A stretch of 48,695 bases of DNA from positions 1 through 48,695 of the IMG/VR virus record IMGVR_UViG_3300022413_000016; one strand, 5' to 3'. Below the pieces are notes generated by a model, which was not told the DNA's origin, made no database searches, and saw only the letters and a program-made list of their open reading frames with translations. The stretch is from a virus. How positions within the stretch are numbered: position 1 is the stretch's first letter; each line of letters starts with the position of its first letter. This document shows positions 29,438 to 37,673 of this stretch, in pieces. The position numbers were made by a program, and so were the translations under genes.

Positions 29438-29700
29438 TGCCTAGCGCGCTCCTCGTCGGCGTAGCAACCGCCGGCGGAATTATCACGGGCGGCGGCCCCG
29501 CTCACGTCAAGGTAAACGGGATCCCCTGGGCGGTGGTGGGGGCCGCGGTTGCCAGCCACGGCCCCCCCCCGCACGCCTCGGCGACGATGGCCGAAGGCTC
29601 ACACGTCCGGATAGACGGGGTCCCGGCGTGCGTTGTGGGCGACCTGGCAACGTGCGGGGACGCCGGGGCGGGGGTTTCGCACGTATCGGCGAGTCCGTAG
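29437..29700 (+). CDS. PAAR-like spike tip protein
   Basis: 87 residues made almost entirely of short Gly-rich beta turns: GGGPAHVKVNGIPWAVVGAA, HGPPPHASATMAEGSHVRID and CVVGDLATCGD. His and Cys residues (H22, H41, H46, C69, C78 or nearby) could bind a metal as in PAAR tips. PAAR proteins sharpen the gpV/VgrG-type spike. The overlap of one base with gp45 supports a joint product. Confidence 0.85.
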   Translation: MPSALLVGVATAGGIITGGGPAHVKVNGIPWAVVGAAVASHGPPPHASATMAEGSHVRIDGVPACVVGDLATCGDAGAGVSHVSASP

Positions 29701-29710
29701 GCTCGGAGCC

Positions 29711-30184
29711 GTGGTCGACCTTCGGCTTAGATTGAACGAGGACGGCGCCGACCTGGTACTCGAGGACGGGGATTTGGCTTTGGACGGGGGTCTAGAGTCC
29801 GCGGCCCTCGCGGCCCTGTTTACCGATGGCCGGGTCGACCCGCCCGCCCCGCCTGTCGACGGCGAGCGGCGGGGTTATTGGGCCGACACGGCGGCCGACC
29901 GTTACGGTTCACTTTTGTGGACCCAGGACCGCCAAACGATCCGGACCCCCGTCCTAGTCAAAATCCAGGAGCACGCCGGCCGGGCGCTCGGGTGGATGCT
30001 CGAGGACGGGATCGCGGAGCGAATCGAGGTCGTCGCGGGTCGCTTCGGCCGCGAGGTCGTAACGCTCGAGGTAACGATCCTCCGCGGCTCGGCGAACCGT
30101 TGGGCGGGGATATGGGCGTCGATTGCCGACGCGACGACCGTCGAGGTCGACGGAATGCGAGTTAAGCTACTGCCCCTAGCCTAA
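29711..30184 (+). CDS. Baseplate protein gp46-like
   Basis: 157 residues from a GTG eleven bases after the PAAR stop. The DGDLALDGGLESAALAALFT block (about 20-39) and GERRGYWADTA (about 52-62) are the Mu gp46 signature. Similar to gpW/gp25 baseplate wedge proteins that start the sheath. Position in the gp45-gp46-gp47-gp48 order confirms it. Confidence 0.88.
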   Translation: MVDLRLRLNEDGADLVLEDGDLALDGGLESAALAALFTDGRVDPPAPPVDGERRGYWADTAADRYGSLLWTQDRQTIRTPVLVKIQEHAGRALGWMLEDGIAERIEVVAGRFGREVVTLEVTILRGSANRWAGIWASIADATTVEVDGMRVKLLPLA

Positions 30185-30186
30185 AA

Positions 30187-31272
30187 ATGCCCTTCAACCG
30201 CCCCACACTTGCCGACCTTATCGCGCGCGCGGACGCGGAAATATCGAGCCGCCTCGGACTCGGCCCCCTCTTGCGCCGCGGCGTCCTGTCCGTAATCGCG
30301 CGCACGCTCGCCGGCTTGACGCACGAGCTGCACGGTCGCTTGCTTTGGATTTCCCGCCAGCTCCTACCAGATACGGCCGAGCAGGAATACCTAGAGCGGC
30401 ACGGGATCATCCGCGGCGTACCGCGCAAAGCGGCGACCTTTGCGGTCGGTAACGTCACGTTTACCGGAACCGAGACCACGGTAATAGGCAAGGGTACGCG
30501 GCTCGTGCGCGCGGACGGCGTCGCCTTCACGGTCGACCGCCTGGTAACGATCCTCGGCGGGTCGGCGCTCGCGGCGGTAACCGCGGAGGAGGCCGGCGTC
30601 GGCGGCAATACGGCGGCGGCGACGGTGCTTTCGCTCGCCTCGCCGATAGGCGGGATAGATTCGGACGTGACGGTCGACCCCGACGGGCTCTCGAGCGGTG
30701 CCGACGAGGAAACCGACGCGGCGCTCCGCGCGCGGATTCTCGAGGTCTGGCAGGCTCCGCCCCAGGGCGGGTCCGCGACCGATTACGAAATATGGGCGAA
30801 GGAGGTCGCCGGCGTGACGCGCGCCTGGGCGCTTCCCTTGCACCTGGGCGCGGGGACGGTCGGGGTAACCTTCGTCGAGGACGATAACGAGCTCGGGATA
30901 ATTCCGAGCGCCGGCTCGGTTGCGGCGGTGCAAACCCATATTGACGCGCGCCGGCCGGCGACGGCGGTCGCGACTGTGTTCGCGCCGGGCGTGCTCGCTA
31001 TGGACGTAACGCTAACCCTCGTCCCGAATACGGCCGAGGTACAGGCGCAGGTAAACGACGCCCTCGCCGCAATGCTCAAGCGGGACACCGAACCCGGCGC
31101 CGGAATCCTAATGTCCCGAATCGACGAGGCGATTTCGCTCGCGGCCGGCGAGACCGACCACACGATTTCGAACGTAAAAACGACGCCCGGCTCGGCGACG
31201 CCGGCCCTGCCGTTAGCGGTCCAGCCGGCGGCCGGCGAAATTGTCGTTTTGGGTACGACCGTATTTACGTAG
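30187..31272 (+). CDS. Baseplate wedge protein (gpJ/Mu gp47-like)
   Basis: 361 residues, standard length. RPTLADLIARADAEISSRLG at the start, GHVTFTG-like GNVTFTGTETTVIGKGTRLV, and EAGVGGNTAAATVLSLASPI (about 138-157) followed by DEETDAALRARILEVWQAPP are strong Baseplate_J features. It forms the wedge framework that links hub and fibres. Confidence 0.92.
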   Translation: MPFNRPTLADLIARADAEISSRLGLGPLLRRGVLSVIARTLAGLTHELHGRLLWISRQLLPDTAEQEYLERHGIIRGVPRKAATFAVGNVTFTGTETTVIGKGTRLVRADGVAFTVDRLVTILGGSALAAVTAEEAGVGGNTAAATVLSLASPIGGIDSDVTVDPDGLSSGADEETDAALRARILEVWQAPPQGGSATDYEIWAKEVAGVTRAWALPLHLGAGTVGVTFVEDDNELGIIPSAGSVAAVQTHIDARRPATAVATVFAPGVLAMDVTLTLVPNTAEVQAQVNDALAAMLKRDTEPGAGILMSRIDEAISLAAGETDHTISNVKTTPGSATPALPLAVQPAAGEIVVLGTTVFT

Positions 31273-31276
31273 GTCG

Positions 31277-31993
31277 ATGGTCGACCTAAGCCCCAAGCTC
31301 ATTCGCCAGCCGCTCGAGGTAGGGCGGCCGCAGATTGCCGACCCCGGGGCCGAGGCGCCGGCCTACGCCGAGGCAATGACCCGCCTCCTCCCGCCGGGCC
31401 GTTTGTGGGTCCGCGCGTGGGATTCCGCGACCATTTTCGGAAAGCTCCTCCTGGGCCTGGCCCGCGAGCCCGCGATTCTCGCCTCGAGAGGCCTCGACCT
31501 CCTGGACCGCGAGAGCGACCCCCGGCGCACGCAAGAGCTCCTCGCCGAATGGGAGCGGGCGGCCGGCCTGCCTGACCCCTGCCTGCCGGGTGCGGCCGAC
31601 GAGGAGCTCCGGCGTAACCGCCTGGTCGAGCGCCTGGTCGGGGACCGAGGCCAGGCGGCTACGCACTTCGAGGCCCTGGTCGCGGGCCTCGGCTACTCGG
31701 CCGAAATCCTGGAATTCCACCCCTTCCGGGTGGGCGCCGGCGAGGCCGGGACCCCCCTTTACGGGGAGGGCTGGGCGCACGTTTGGTTTATCGTCGCCGA
31801 CCTGACCCAATCGGAGGGCGAGGCGGCGACCGATCCCACCGGGGCGGCGATTCTCTGCATTCTCGGCGGTCTCAAGCCGGCGCATTCGGTCCTCCTGGTC
31901 TACTTCGGCTCGGTCCCGGTCCGAACGATCTCGCCGACGATATCGATCGGTGCCCCGATTTCGCCTAACGTCTCTACGTTGACCCAGCCGTAA
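31277..31993 (+). CDS. Baseplate protein gp48-like (DUF2313/YmfQ)
   Basis: 238 residues from the ATG at 31277. AEAMTRLLPPGRLWVRAWDS (about 34-53), then DPRRTQELLAEWERAAGLPD and HFEALVAGLGYSAEIL are typical of Mu gp48/YmfQ. Mu gp48 fits beside gp47 and may anchor fibres. A Pro/Ser/Ile-rich end (SPTISIGAPISPNVSTLTQP) resembles the linker of fibre-binding proteins. Confidence 0.88.
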   Translation: MVDLSPKLIRQPLEVGRPQIADPGAEAPAYAEAMTRLLPPGRLWVRAWDSATIFGKLLLGLAREPAILASRGLDLLDRESDPRRTQELLAEWERAAGLPDPCLPGAADEELRRNRLVERLVGDRGQAATHFEALVAGLGYSAEILEFHPFRVGAGEAGTPLYGEGWAHVWFIVADLTQSEGEAATDPTGAAILCILGGLKPAHSVLLVYFGSVPVRTISPTISIGAPISPNVSTLTQP

Positions 31994-31996
31994 AGC

Positions 31997-33046
31997 ATGC
32001 ACCGAAACCCCGGCCCCAATTCTGGACCCTCCTCGAGTTTCGTGAACGGCGACCCGGTCGCCGGCACGCCGGGGACGATCGTCGACGGCGGCTATATGAC
32101 GTCGGTGCAGGAGGAGCTCGCCGGATTCGTCGAGGGGCAGGGTCTAACGCTCGACGTCGCGGATAATACCCAACTCCAAACGGCGATCCTCCAGGCGATC
32201 ACGACAACCGGCCTCCGAAACCCGCTCATAAATCCCGGCTTCGACGTCTGGCAACGCGGGACCACGGCCACGGTAAGCGCCGGCGGGAAATATACGGCCG
32301 ATCGATGGTTTCAGGAGTCGAGCCTAATCGGAAACTCCACGCTCACGACGTCAAGGGTTGCCGCGGCTCCGGGCGACATCGGCGTAACCCTTCCCCAGGG
32401 CACTAAGCATTTTATCGAAATCGATTGGGCCGCCGGCGGGGGCGGGGGCGCGCGCGGCTACCTCGAGCAACGTATCGAGAATGTCCGGAGGTACGCGGGC
32501 AAGGTCCTAAACGTGTCGTTTTACGCAAAGCGGAAAAACGCGGGTACAAACGTGCTCGTTATTCCGCGGATCGTTCAAAACTTCGGGAGTGGCGGCTCGC
32601 CCCAGGTTATTACGACGGGGACGAATCAGAACGTACTTACGGGAGTATGGGCGCGCTACGATACGACTATCGCGGTCCCGACCATTGCCGGGAAAATCAT
32701 CGGCTCGAGCGGCGACGATTGGCTCGGGATACGCCTCGAGCACGATATTCCCGACCTCTCGGCGGGCGGGCATTTCGCGCAGGTCGAGGTACACGTCGGG
32801 ACGGCGCCCCCGCCGGCGGAAATACGCCCGACCGAGACCGAGCTCGCTCTTTGCATGCGCTACTTCCAAAAGAGCTACAACGTCGACACGGCCCCGGGGA
32901 GCAACGCGGGCGCGGGCGTCCTCCACGGGCACGACGTATCCGGTCCGAATATCCAACCCTTGCAACGCCTGTTCCCGGTTCGCATGCGCGCCTCGCCCTC
33001 GGTCGTTTGGTACGCGCCGACCGGGCAATCAACCGCGTTAACGTAA
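31997..33046 (+). CDS. Tail fibre protein, C-terminus cut by a frameshift
   Basis: 349 residues. The N-terminal part (FVNGDPVAGTPGTIVDGGYM, about 15-34) attaches to baseplates in related fibres. NPGFDVWQRGTTATVSAGGK followed by YTADRWF begins a carbohydrate-binding-like jelly roll (about 80-275). The closing block ELALCMRYFQKSYN...FPVRMRASPSVVWYAPTG is a common fibre C-terminus, but it ends early. The missing segment, NRVNVNTVDEVVTG to YTAEAEI, lies in the -1 frame up to 33177 and has no start codon. This looks like an indel or sequencing error, or less likely a programmed shift, as no good slippery site is seen. Confidence 0.75.
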   Translation: MHRNPGPNSGPSSSFVNGDPVAGTPGTIVDGGYMTSVQEELAGFVEGQGLTLDVADNTQLQTAILQAITTTGLRNPLINPGFDVWQRGTTATVSAGGKYTADRWFQESSLIGNSTLTTSRVAAAPGDIGVTLPQGTKHFIEIDWAAGGGGGARGYLEQRIENVRRYAGKVLNVSFYAKRKNAGTNVLVIPRIVQNFGSGGSPQVITTGTNQNVLTGVWARYDTTIAVPTIAGKIIGSSGDDWLGIRLEHDIPDLSAGGHFAQVEVHVGTAPPPAEIRPTETELALCMRYFQKSYNVDTAPGSNAGAGVLHGHDVSGPNIQPLQRLFPVRMRASPSVVWYAPTGQSTALT

Positions 33047-33177
33047 ACACGGTCGACGAGGTCGTAACGGGTCAATTTGCCCAGGGGGAGAGCTCGACGG
33101 GATACCCGCAGGTCGCGGCGTTTGGGGCCTCCGCCGGCACGGTTGCGGCGCACTACACGGCGGAGGCCGAAATCTAG
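33047..33177 (+). pseudogene. Out-of-frame C-terminal remnant of the tail fibre gene
   Basis: The -1 frame reads VDEVVTGQFAQGESSTGYPQ and on to a TAG at 33175-33177, with coding-like composition and no start codon. It completes the family's usual last 45-50 residues. Confidence 0.55.
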
Positions 33178-33953
33178 TGGCCGACGTCCAGGGGGTTTAT
33201 CGGCTGATCGGCGTCGACGATACCGGCGGCGTTTTCGAGATAGCGTCGAGCAAGTTCATACCGAACGACCTCGCTAATACCGACTGGCGGACGTATCTCG
33301 CCTGGAAAGCCGACAACGACGCTACGGCCGACGCGGCGATCGGGCTAACGACGCTCGAGGACTACAAGCTCGACGCTAAGACGCGGATCGATCTCGAGGC
33401 CGACCAGGAAATCGCGCGACAGGTCGCGAGCTTCGGGGGCGCGTTTGGCCTGGCCGGCGGCCGCGCGGCGCTGGGTTTTGTTTACGGCGAGCTCCTCCGC
33501 GAAGCGTGGTACGAAAATATAGACGGGACGCCGACCGTTGGCGATTACCCCTTGTGCAATTCGCTCGTTAGCGTCCTGGGCGCGACCGACTTCCAAGACG
33601 CCGCGAGCAAAATTCGGACGGAATGGTCGGCGGTCGTCGCCGGCGTTGCGGCGGTCCTTCAATCGCAACGGGCGGCCCATATCGATATCGACGCGGCGGC
33701 TAGCGAGGCGGCGGTCGACGCGGTCCGCGGCGGCGTTGACTTCCCGATTTACCCGGCGGCCGCGGCGGCCTTCCCCTCGACCTCGGTTTCCGGCTCCGTT
33801 GGCTCGGGCGATAACCTGCTTGCGCCGATCGCGGCGAGCGCCGAAACCCTCACGCTGATAGGCGCCGTCGGGGTGACCTCGGGCGCGAACCAGACGGTAA
33901 GCGCGCCGGCGGTCTCGGCGAGCCTCTCGGCCGTTACCCCATCGGTGACCTAA
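33177..33953 (+). CDS. Tail fibre-associated protein with terminal repeat motif
   Basis: 258 residues from a GTG overlapping the preceding TAG. N-terminal part starts MADVQGVYRLIGVDDTGGVF and is followed by a helical region (TLEDYKLDAKTRIDLEADQE, about 60-79). The C-terminus carries one unit of the repeat found many times in the protein at 37674: TVSAPAVSASLSAVTPSVT. It may be an adaptor whose end plugs into the repeat shaft. No family recognised. Confidence 0.6.
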   Translation: MADVQGVYRLIGVDDTGGVFEIASSKFIPNDLANTDWRTYLAWKADNDATADAAIGLTTLEDYKLDAKTRIDLEADQEIARQVASFGGAFGLAGGRAALGFVYGELLREAWYENIDGTPTVGDYPLCNSLVSVLGATDFQDAASKIRTEWSAVVAGVAAVLQSQRAAHIDIDAAASEAAVDAVRGGVDFPIYPAAAAAFPSTSVSGSVGSGDNLLAPIAASAETLTLIGAVGVTSGANQTVSAPAVSASLSAVTPSVT

Positions 33954-34408
33954 TGGCGAACCTGGTATTTCGTAAAGCCCGCTTGCGCGCCTTCGAGAAG
34001 CAGCTCGACATTACCTCGGGCCTAAAGGTCCTGCTCGTAATGACCTCGAGCGCCGTAACGGCAAACCTCGGGATTGAATTCCTGGGCGATTTGAGCGCCG
34101 GGCAGCTCGACGAAAACGACGGCGCCGGCTATACGGCCGGGGGGGTGGCCCTTACCGCGGTCGCCTGGGCCGAGGACCCGACCGCGGACCTCGTCCGCCT
34201 CACGGCTGACGACGTCGATTTCGGATCGCTCTCGGCCGGCGCCCGGGCGATCAAAGGGGCCATTCTCTACAAGGACGTCACGACCTACGCGAATAGCCCC
34301 GTTTTGGGCTGGATCGATACGGTAGATGGCGGCCCGCCTTTCCCCTACGCTCTGAACGGAGGGCCGTTCAAGCTCCTATGGCCCTCGTCGGGCATCATCG
34401 AATTCTAG
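33953..34408 (+). CDS. Phage tail-region protein, single fibre-type domain
   Basis: 151 residues. LKVLLVMTSSAVTAN followed by a YTAGGVALTAVAWAED block and AIKGAILYKDVTT is a pattern seen in many phage tail-region proteins of unknown function. It resembles in outline the repeated domain of the next gene. Likely a structural component of the fibre or its cap. Confidence 0.6.
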   Translation: MANLVFRKARLRAFEKQLDITSGLKVLLVMTSSAVTANLGIEFLGDLSAGQLDENDGAGYTAGGVALTAVAWAEDPTADLVRLTADDVDFGSLSAGARAIKGAILYKDVTTYANSPVLGWIDTVDGGPPFPYALNGGPFKLLWPSSGIIEF

Positions 34409-34426
34409 GAACCACGGACTAAGCAA

Positions 34427-35353
34427 ATGGCCGGAATCACAAACCGAGGTAAGGCGCTCCTCCTCAAGCTCTTTTTTCAGGGTATCGAGGACCCGGCGGG
34501 GCTTTCCTTTTTCGTCGCCCTGGGGACCAATGACACGCCCCCGACCGCCGACTCGAACACGCTCGCGGACGTCTCCCAAATCGCAACCGGAAACGGCTAT
34601 ACCGACGGGGGGCTCGCGGTCGCGCGGGATAACGTCGATTGGGACGTCCTGACCGAGGACGACGTAAACGACCGCGCCCTAATCCAAGCAATCGATCAAG
34701 TCTGGACGGCCTCGGGTGGTTCGATCCCGTCGGGGGGCAACGGTGCGCGCTGGGCGTTCCTGCTTACCGACGAGGTTACGGCCTCGACCCGCCAGATTAT
34801 CGCCTATTGGGATCTCGCGTTCGACCGCACGATCTCGACCGGCCAAACGCTCACGCTCCAAAACCTCGAGCTCCGCCTTAACGGTTTCCTCGGGATGACC
34901 AACCGCGGCGCCTACTTGCTCTTGCAGCTCTACTTTCAGGCGGTCAACCCGCACGGGTCGTTTACTGGATTCTACCTCGCGTTGCTCGACGACGCCGAGG
35001 CGCCGAATGCCGATTGGGATACGATGACCGGGCGGAGCGAAATCCCGAGCGGGAACGGCTACACGTCGGGCGGGATCGCGGTCGCGCGCGATAACGTCGA
35101 TTTCGACGTCCTGACCGAGGACGACGGAAACGACCGCGCGCTCGTCCAAATAAAAGACATCACCTGGACGGCGTCGGGCGGAAACCTGCCGAGCGCCGGC
35201 AACGGTGCGCGTTACGCGGTCCTTTTGACCGACGAGGCCACGGTCGGAAGCCGGCAAACGATTGGCACCTTCGACCTCGGCGCTAATTGGTTCGCGAGCT
35301 CCGGCCAGGATCTCGTATTGCAAGATTCCGAACTCCGGATAAACGAAAGCTAG
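34427..35353 (+). CDS. Fibre protein with two tandem copies of one domain
   Basis: 308 residues: residues 1-152 and 153-308 are homologous. Each starts ITNRGKALLLKLFFQ/MTNRGAYLLLQLYFQ, then has a DxxxPxADxxT block, GNGYT(D/S)GG(L/I)AVARDNV, WTASGG and a closing LRL/LRI strand. The same domain pair ends the large protein at 45350. The domain is likely a beta-sandwich used for trimerisation or receptor binding. Confidence 0.65.
   Translation: MAGITNRGKALLLKLFFQGIEDPAGLSFFVALGTNDTPPTADSNTLADVSQIATGNGYTDGGLAVARDNVDWDVLTEDDVNDRALIQAIDQVWTASGGSIPSGGNGARWAFLLTDEVTASTRQIIAYWDLAFDRTISTGQTLTLQNLELRLNGFLGMTNRGAYLLLQLYFQAVNPHGSFTGFYLALLDDAEAPNADWDTMTGRSEIPSGNGYTSGGIAVARDNVDFDVLTEDDGNDRALVQIKDITWTASGGNLPSAGNGARYAVLLTDEATVGSRQTIGTFDLGANWFASSGQDLVLQDSELRINES
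35002..35026. repeat. 25-bp identity with the C-terminal domain of the protein at 45350
   Basis: Identical to 48196-48220 (core AATGCCGATTGGGATACGAT), encoding PNADWDTM in both. Confidence 0.75.
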
Positions 35354-35357
35354 CTAA

Positions 35358-35831
35358 ATGGTCTGGTACAACAACGGTAAGGGCCTCATGCTCGACCCCA
35401 ACCTCTCGCCGGTCGGCGAGGGGCCGCTCCTCCTGCTCTCTGATCGGATCATCATTGCGCTGATGAAGGCCGCCTATGCGGTCGACATCGACGCGCACCA
35501 CGACTTCGCCGACACGGGAGTTTCTACGAACGAAATCGTTTGCACCGGCTACACGGCTCGCGGTGATAACAATCCGCTCGCCGGCAAAACCGTAACCGTC
35601 GACGACGCGAACGACCGGGCCGAATTTGACGCGAACGACCTCGTATATACGGCGCTCGGCAACGGCACAAACGATACATTCGACGAAATTATCATCATGC
35701 GCGAGCAGGACGCCGGCGCAACCGACGCAAATACGATGCTACTCGCGCACGCCTCGGTATCCTCGACGACCACAAACGGCGGAAACATAACCCTGGTTTT
35801 CAATGCCGAGGGAATCCTCCAACTCTCCTAG
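35358..35831 (+). CDS. Tail-region protein, 157 residues
   Basis: Starts MVWYNNGKGLMLDPNLSPVG. The rest is beta-rich, with VTVDDANDRAEFDANDLVYT (about 74-93) and FDEIIIMREQDAG, features shared with many small phage proteins near fibres. Function unknown; probably part of the distal tail. Overlaps the next gene by 29 bases. Confidence 0.6.
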   Translation: MVWYNNGKGLMLDPNLSPVGEGPLLLLSDRIIIALMKAAYAVDIDAHHDFADTGVSTNEIVCTGYTARGDNNPLAGKTVTVDDANDRAEFDANDLVYTALGNGTNDTFDEIIIMREQDAGATDANTMLLAHASVSSTTTNGGNITLVFNAEGILQLS

Positions 35832-36402
35832 CGACTTCGCTCTACGCTACTCGCGCTCGTCGGGGTTCTGGTCGATTCGCCACGTTCTAAGCGGTCGCTC
35901 GGTCCTCGCGAAGCGGGTACGGATCGACGCGCCCTGTCGCACCTGGCGGGTCCCACCCGGCGAGGAGAGCCTCGCCGGCGAGCTCCTGGTCGTCGGGGCG
36001 CTCAACGCTTCGGAAATCCTGTCATTGAGCGGTAACGGGGCCGTCGCCGGGGACCTTCGAATCCTCCCCGACGGTCCGGCCCCGCCGGGCAAGGTCAACC
36101 CCGACCCGATGCTCGAATGGGTCGCGCTCTACGACGAGGGCTCGCGGCGGTGGGTTGTGTACCGGCACGGGGTCGAGGGCGTAACCGTCACGACCGAGGA
36201 CCTTTCCATAGAATGCCACGCGATTAGCTCGGGCGGTGCGCTGCACTGTTTTTGCGAAATGCTCGCCAGGGGGGCCACGAACAAAACCGATAAGCTCGTC
36301 GATTGTGATAGCGTCCGATTGCGCACCTTGCGGGTGCATAACCAGGAGGTCGCCGTCCCGATCATGGGCGAGGCCAAACCGCTTTCGAGGTCGCTTTATT
36401 GA
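35803..36402 (+). CDS. Hypothetical tail-region protein, 199 residues
   Basis: Starts inside the end of the preceding gene. Composition is beta-rich with repeated short Gly/Val/Leu strands (AGELLVVGALNASEILSLSG), and there are four Cys. No family recognised. The stop overlaps the sulfatase TTG start (TTGA), so the two are co-translated. Confidence 0.5.
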   Translation: MPRESSNSPSDFALRYSRSSGFWSIRHVLSGRSVLAKRVRIDAPCRTWRVPPGEESLAGELLVVGALNASEILSLSGNGAVAGDLRILPDGPAPPGKVNPDPMLEWVALYDEGSRRWVVYRHGVEGVTVTTEDLSIECHAISSGGALHCFCEMLARGATNKTDKLVDCDSVRLRTLRVHNQEVAVPIMGEAKPLSRSLY

Positions 36403-37628
36403 AACTCGCTCGCCACTTCGGCGCGTTGCTCTTGTGCGCAACTGCATCCGCTCAAAACGTCTTGATCCTTGTAGCCGACGACCTCGGCGTCGACGGGGTG
36501 CGCGCCTATGGCGAATATCTAGACGAGCCGCGGACGCCTAACCTCGACGCACTGGCGGCGTCGGGCGTGCTATTCCGCAATGCTTGGTCGTATCCGTCCT
36601 GCTCGGCTTCCCGCGCGGCAATGCTTACGGGCCGACACGGCTTTCGAACCGGCATCGGCTTTGCGCTCCCGCAGGGCGCTCCCGGCTTGTCACTGGCGGA
36701 GGACACCCTGCCGGAGCTCATGCCGGGATACGCCTCCGGGCTTTTCGGTAAATGGCACCTGGGAGGCCCGGGGCTGCCCGAGCTGACGCCCAACGCTGCG
36801 GGGTGGGGATATTTTGCCGGGATGCTTTGGGCCGGAGTGCCCAGCTATTACGCCTGGACAATGGTAAAAAACGGCGCATCGATTCCGGTAGCGACGTATT
36901 CGACGACGGCAATAACAAACCAGGCGGCCTACTGGATAACGCAAGTCGCGCGCGAGCCGTGGGTTTGCCAGGTTGCCTACAATGCCCCGCACAGACCGTG
37001 GGAGTACCCACCGGCCAACCTCCATAGCTACCCCGGCGGGGGCGGCCCCTTGGTACAGCATTTCGCAATGCTCGAGGCAATGGACGCCGAAATCGGCCGA
37101 CTGCTTTCTTACGTCGACTTGTGCCGGACAACGGTCATTTTTTGCGGGGATAACGGCACGCACGGAACCGTCTATCAGGGCCCATCGCCGGGGGCCAAGC
37201 TTAGCCCCTATGAAGGCGGCCTAAACGTGCCGTTGATTCTGGCAGGCGCCGGCGTCGTCGGTCCGCGAGAGGAGTTAGCCCTCGTCCATCTGGTCGACGT
37301 ATTCGCGACGACCCTCGATGTCGCGGGCGTTGCGGTTCCGGCGGGATCGGATTCGGTAAGCCTGCTCCCATACGCGGGGGGCCCCTCCGTTCCGTTGCGC
37401 TCGACCGTTTTTACCGAAAGTTTCGGCGCGCCTAGCGCGCTATGGAATTTCGAGGCTATCCGTGACGCGCGCTATAAGCTGGTCAACTATGGATTGGTGG
37501 AAGAGCTCTACGACCTGGCGGTCGACCCAAACGAAACGAGTAACCTGATGCTCGGGTTGCTAACCCCCGGACAATTGATTGCGCTCGAGGCGCTGCGGTC
37601 GGAAATACTGGCAATCAAGGGGGGGTGA
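36399..37628 (+). CDS. Secreted sulfatase (type I, Cys-type)
   Basis: 409 residues from a TTG that overlaps the previous stop. A signal peptide is clear (MKLARHFGALLLCATASAQ, likely cut after AQ). The type I sulfatase active site is complete by eye: D27 and D28 for Ca, the formylglycine motif C68-S-A-S-R72 with LTGR after it, K118 and H120 in FGKWHLGG, H198 in NAPHRPW, D251 and N252, and K267 before YEGGLNVPLI. The motif has Ala in place of the common Pro. The C-terminus has ELYDLAVDPNETSNL, usual for the family. It should remove sulfate esters from polysaccharide outside the cytoplasm. Host formylglycine-generating enzyme would be required, as none is encoded here. Confidence 0.92.
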   Translation: MKLARHFGALLLCATASAQNVLILVADDLGVDGVRAYGEYLDEPRTPNLDALAASGVLFRNAWSYPSCSASRAAMLTGRHGFRTGIGFALPQGAPGLSLAEDTLPELMPGYASGLFGKWHLGGPGLPELTPNAAGWGYFAGMLWAGVPSYYAWTMVKNGASIPVATYSTTAITNQAAYWITQVAREPWVCQVAYNAPHRPWEYPPANLHSYPGGGGPLVQHFAMLEAMDAEIGRLLSYVDLCRTTVIFCGDNGTHGTVYQGPSPGAKLSPYEGGLNVPLILAGAGVVGPREELALVHLVDVFATTLDVAGVAVPAGSDSVSLLPYAGGPSVPLRSTVFTESFGAPSALWNFEAIRDARYKLVNYGLVEELYDLAVDPNETSNLMLGLLTPGQLIALEALRSEILAIKGG

Positions 37629-37673
37629 GCGCGCCGACGGTCAACGGCGCCAATCGCTCACTAAGAATCGGGC

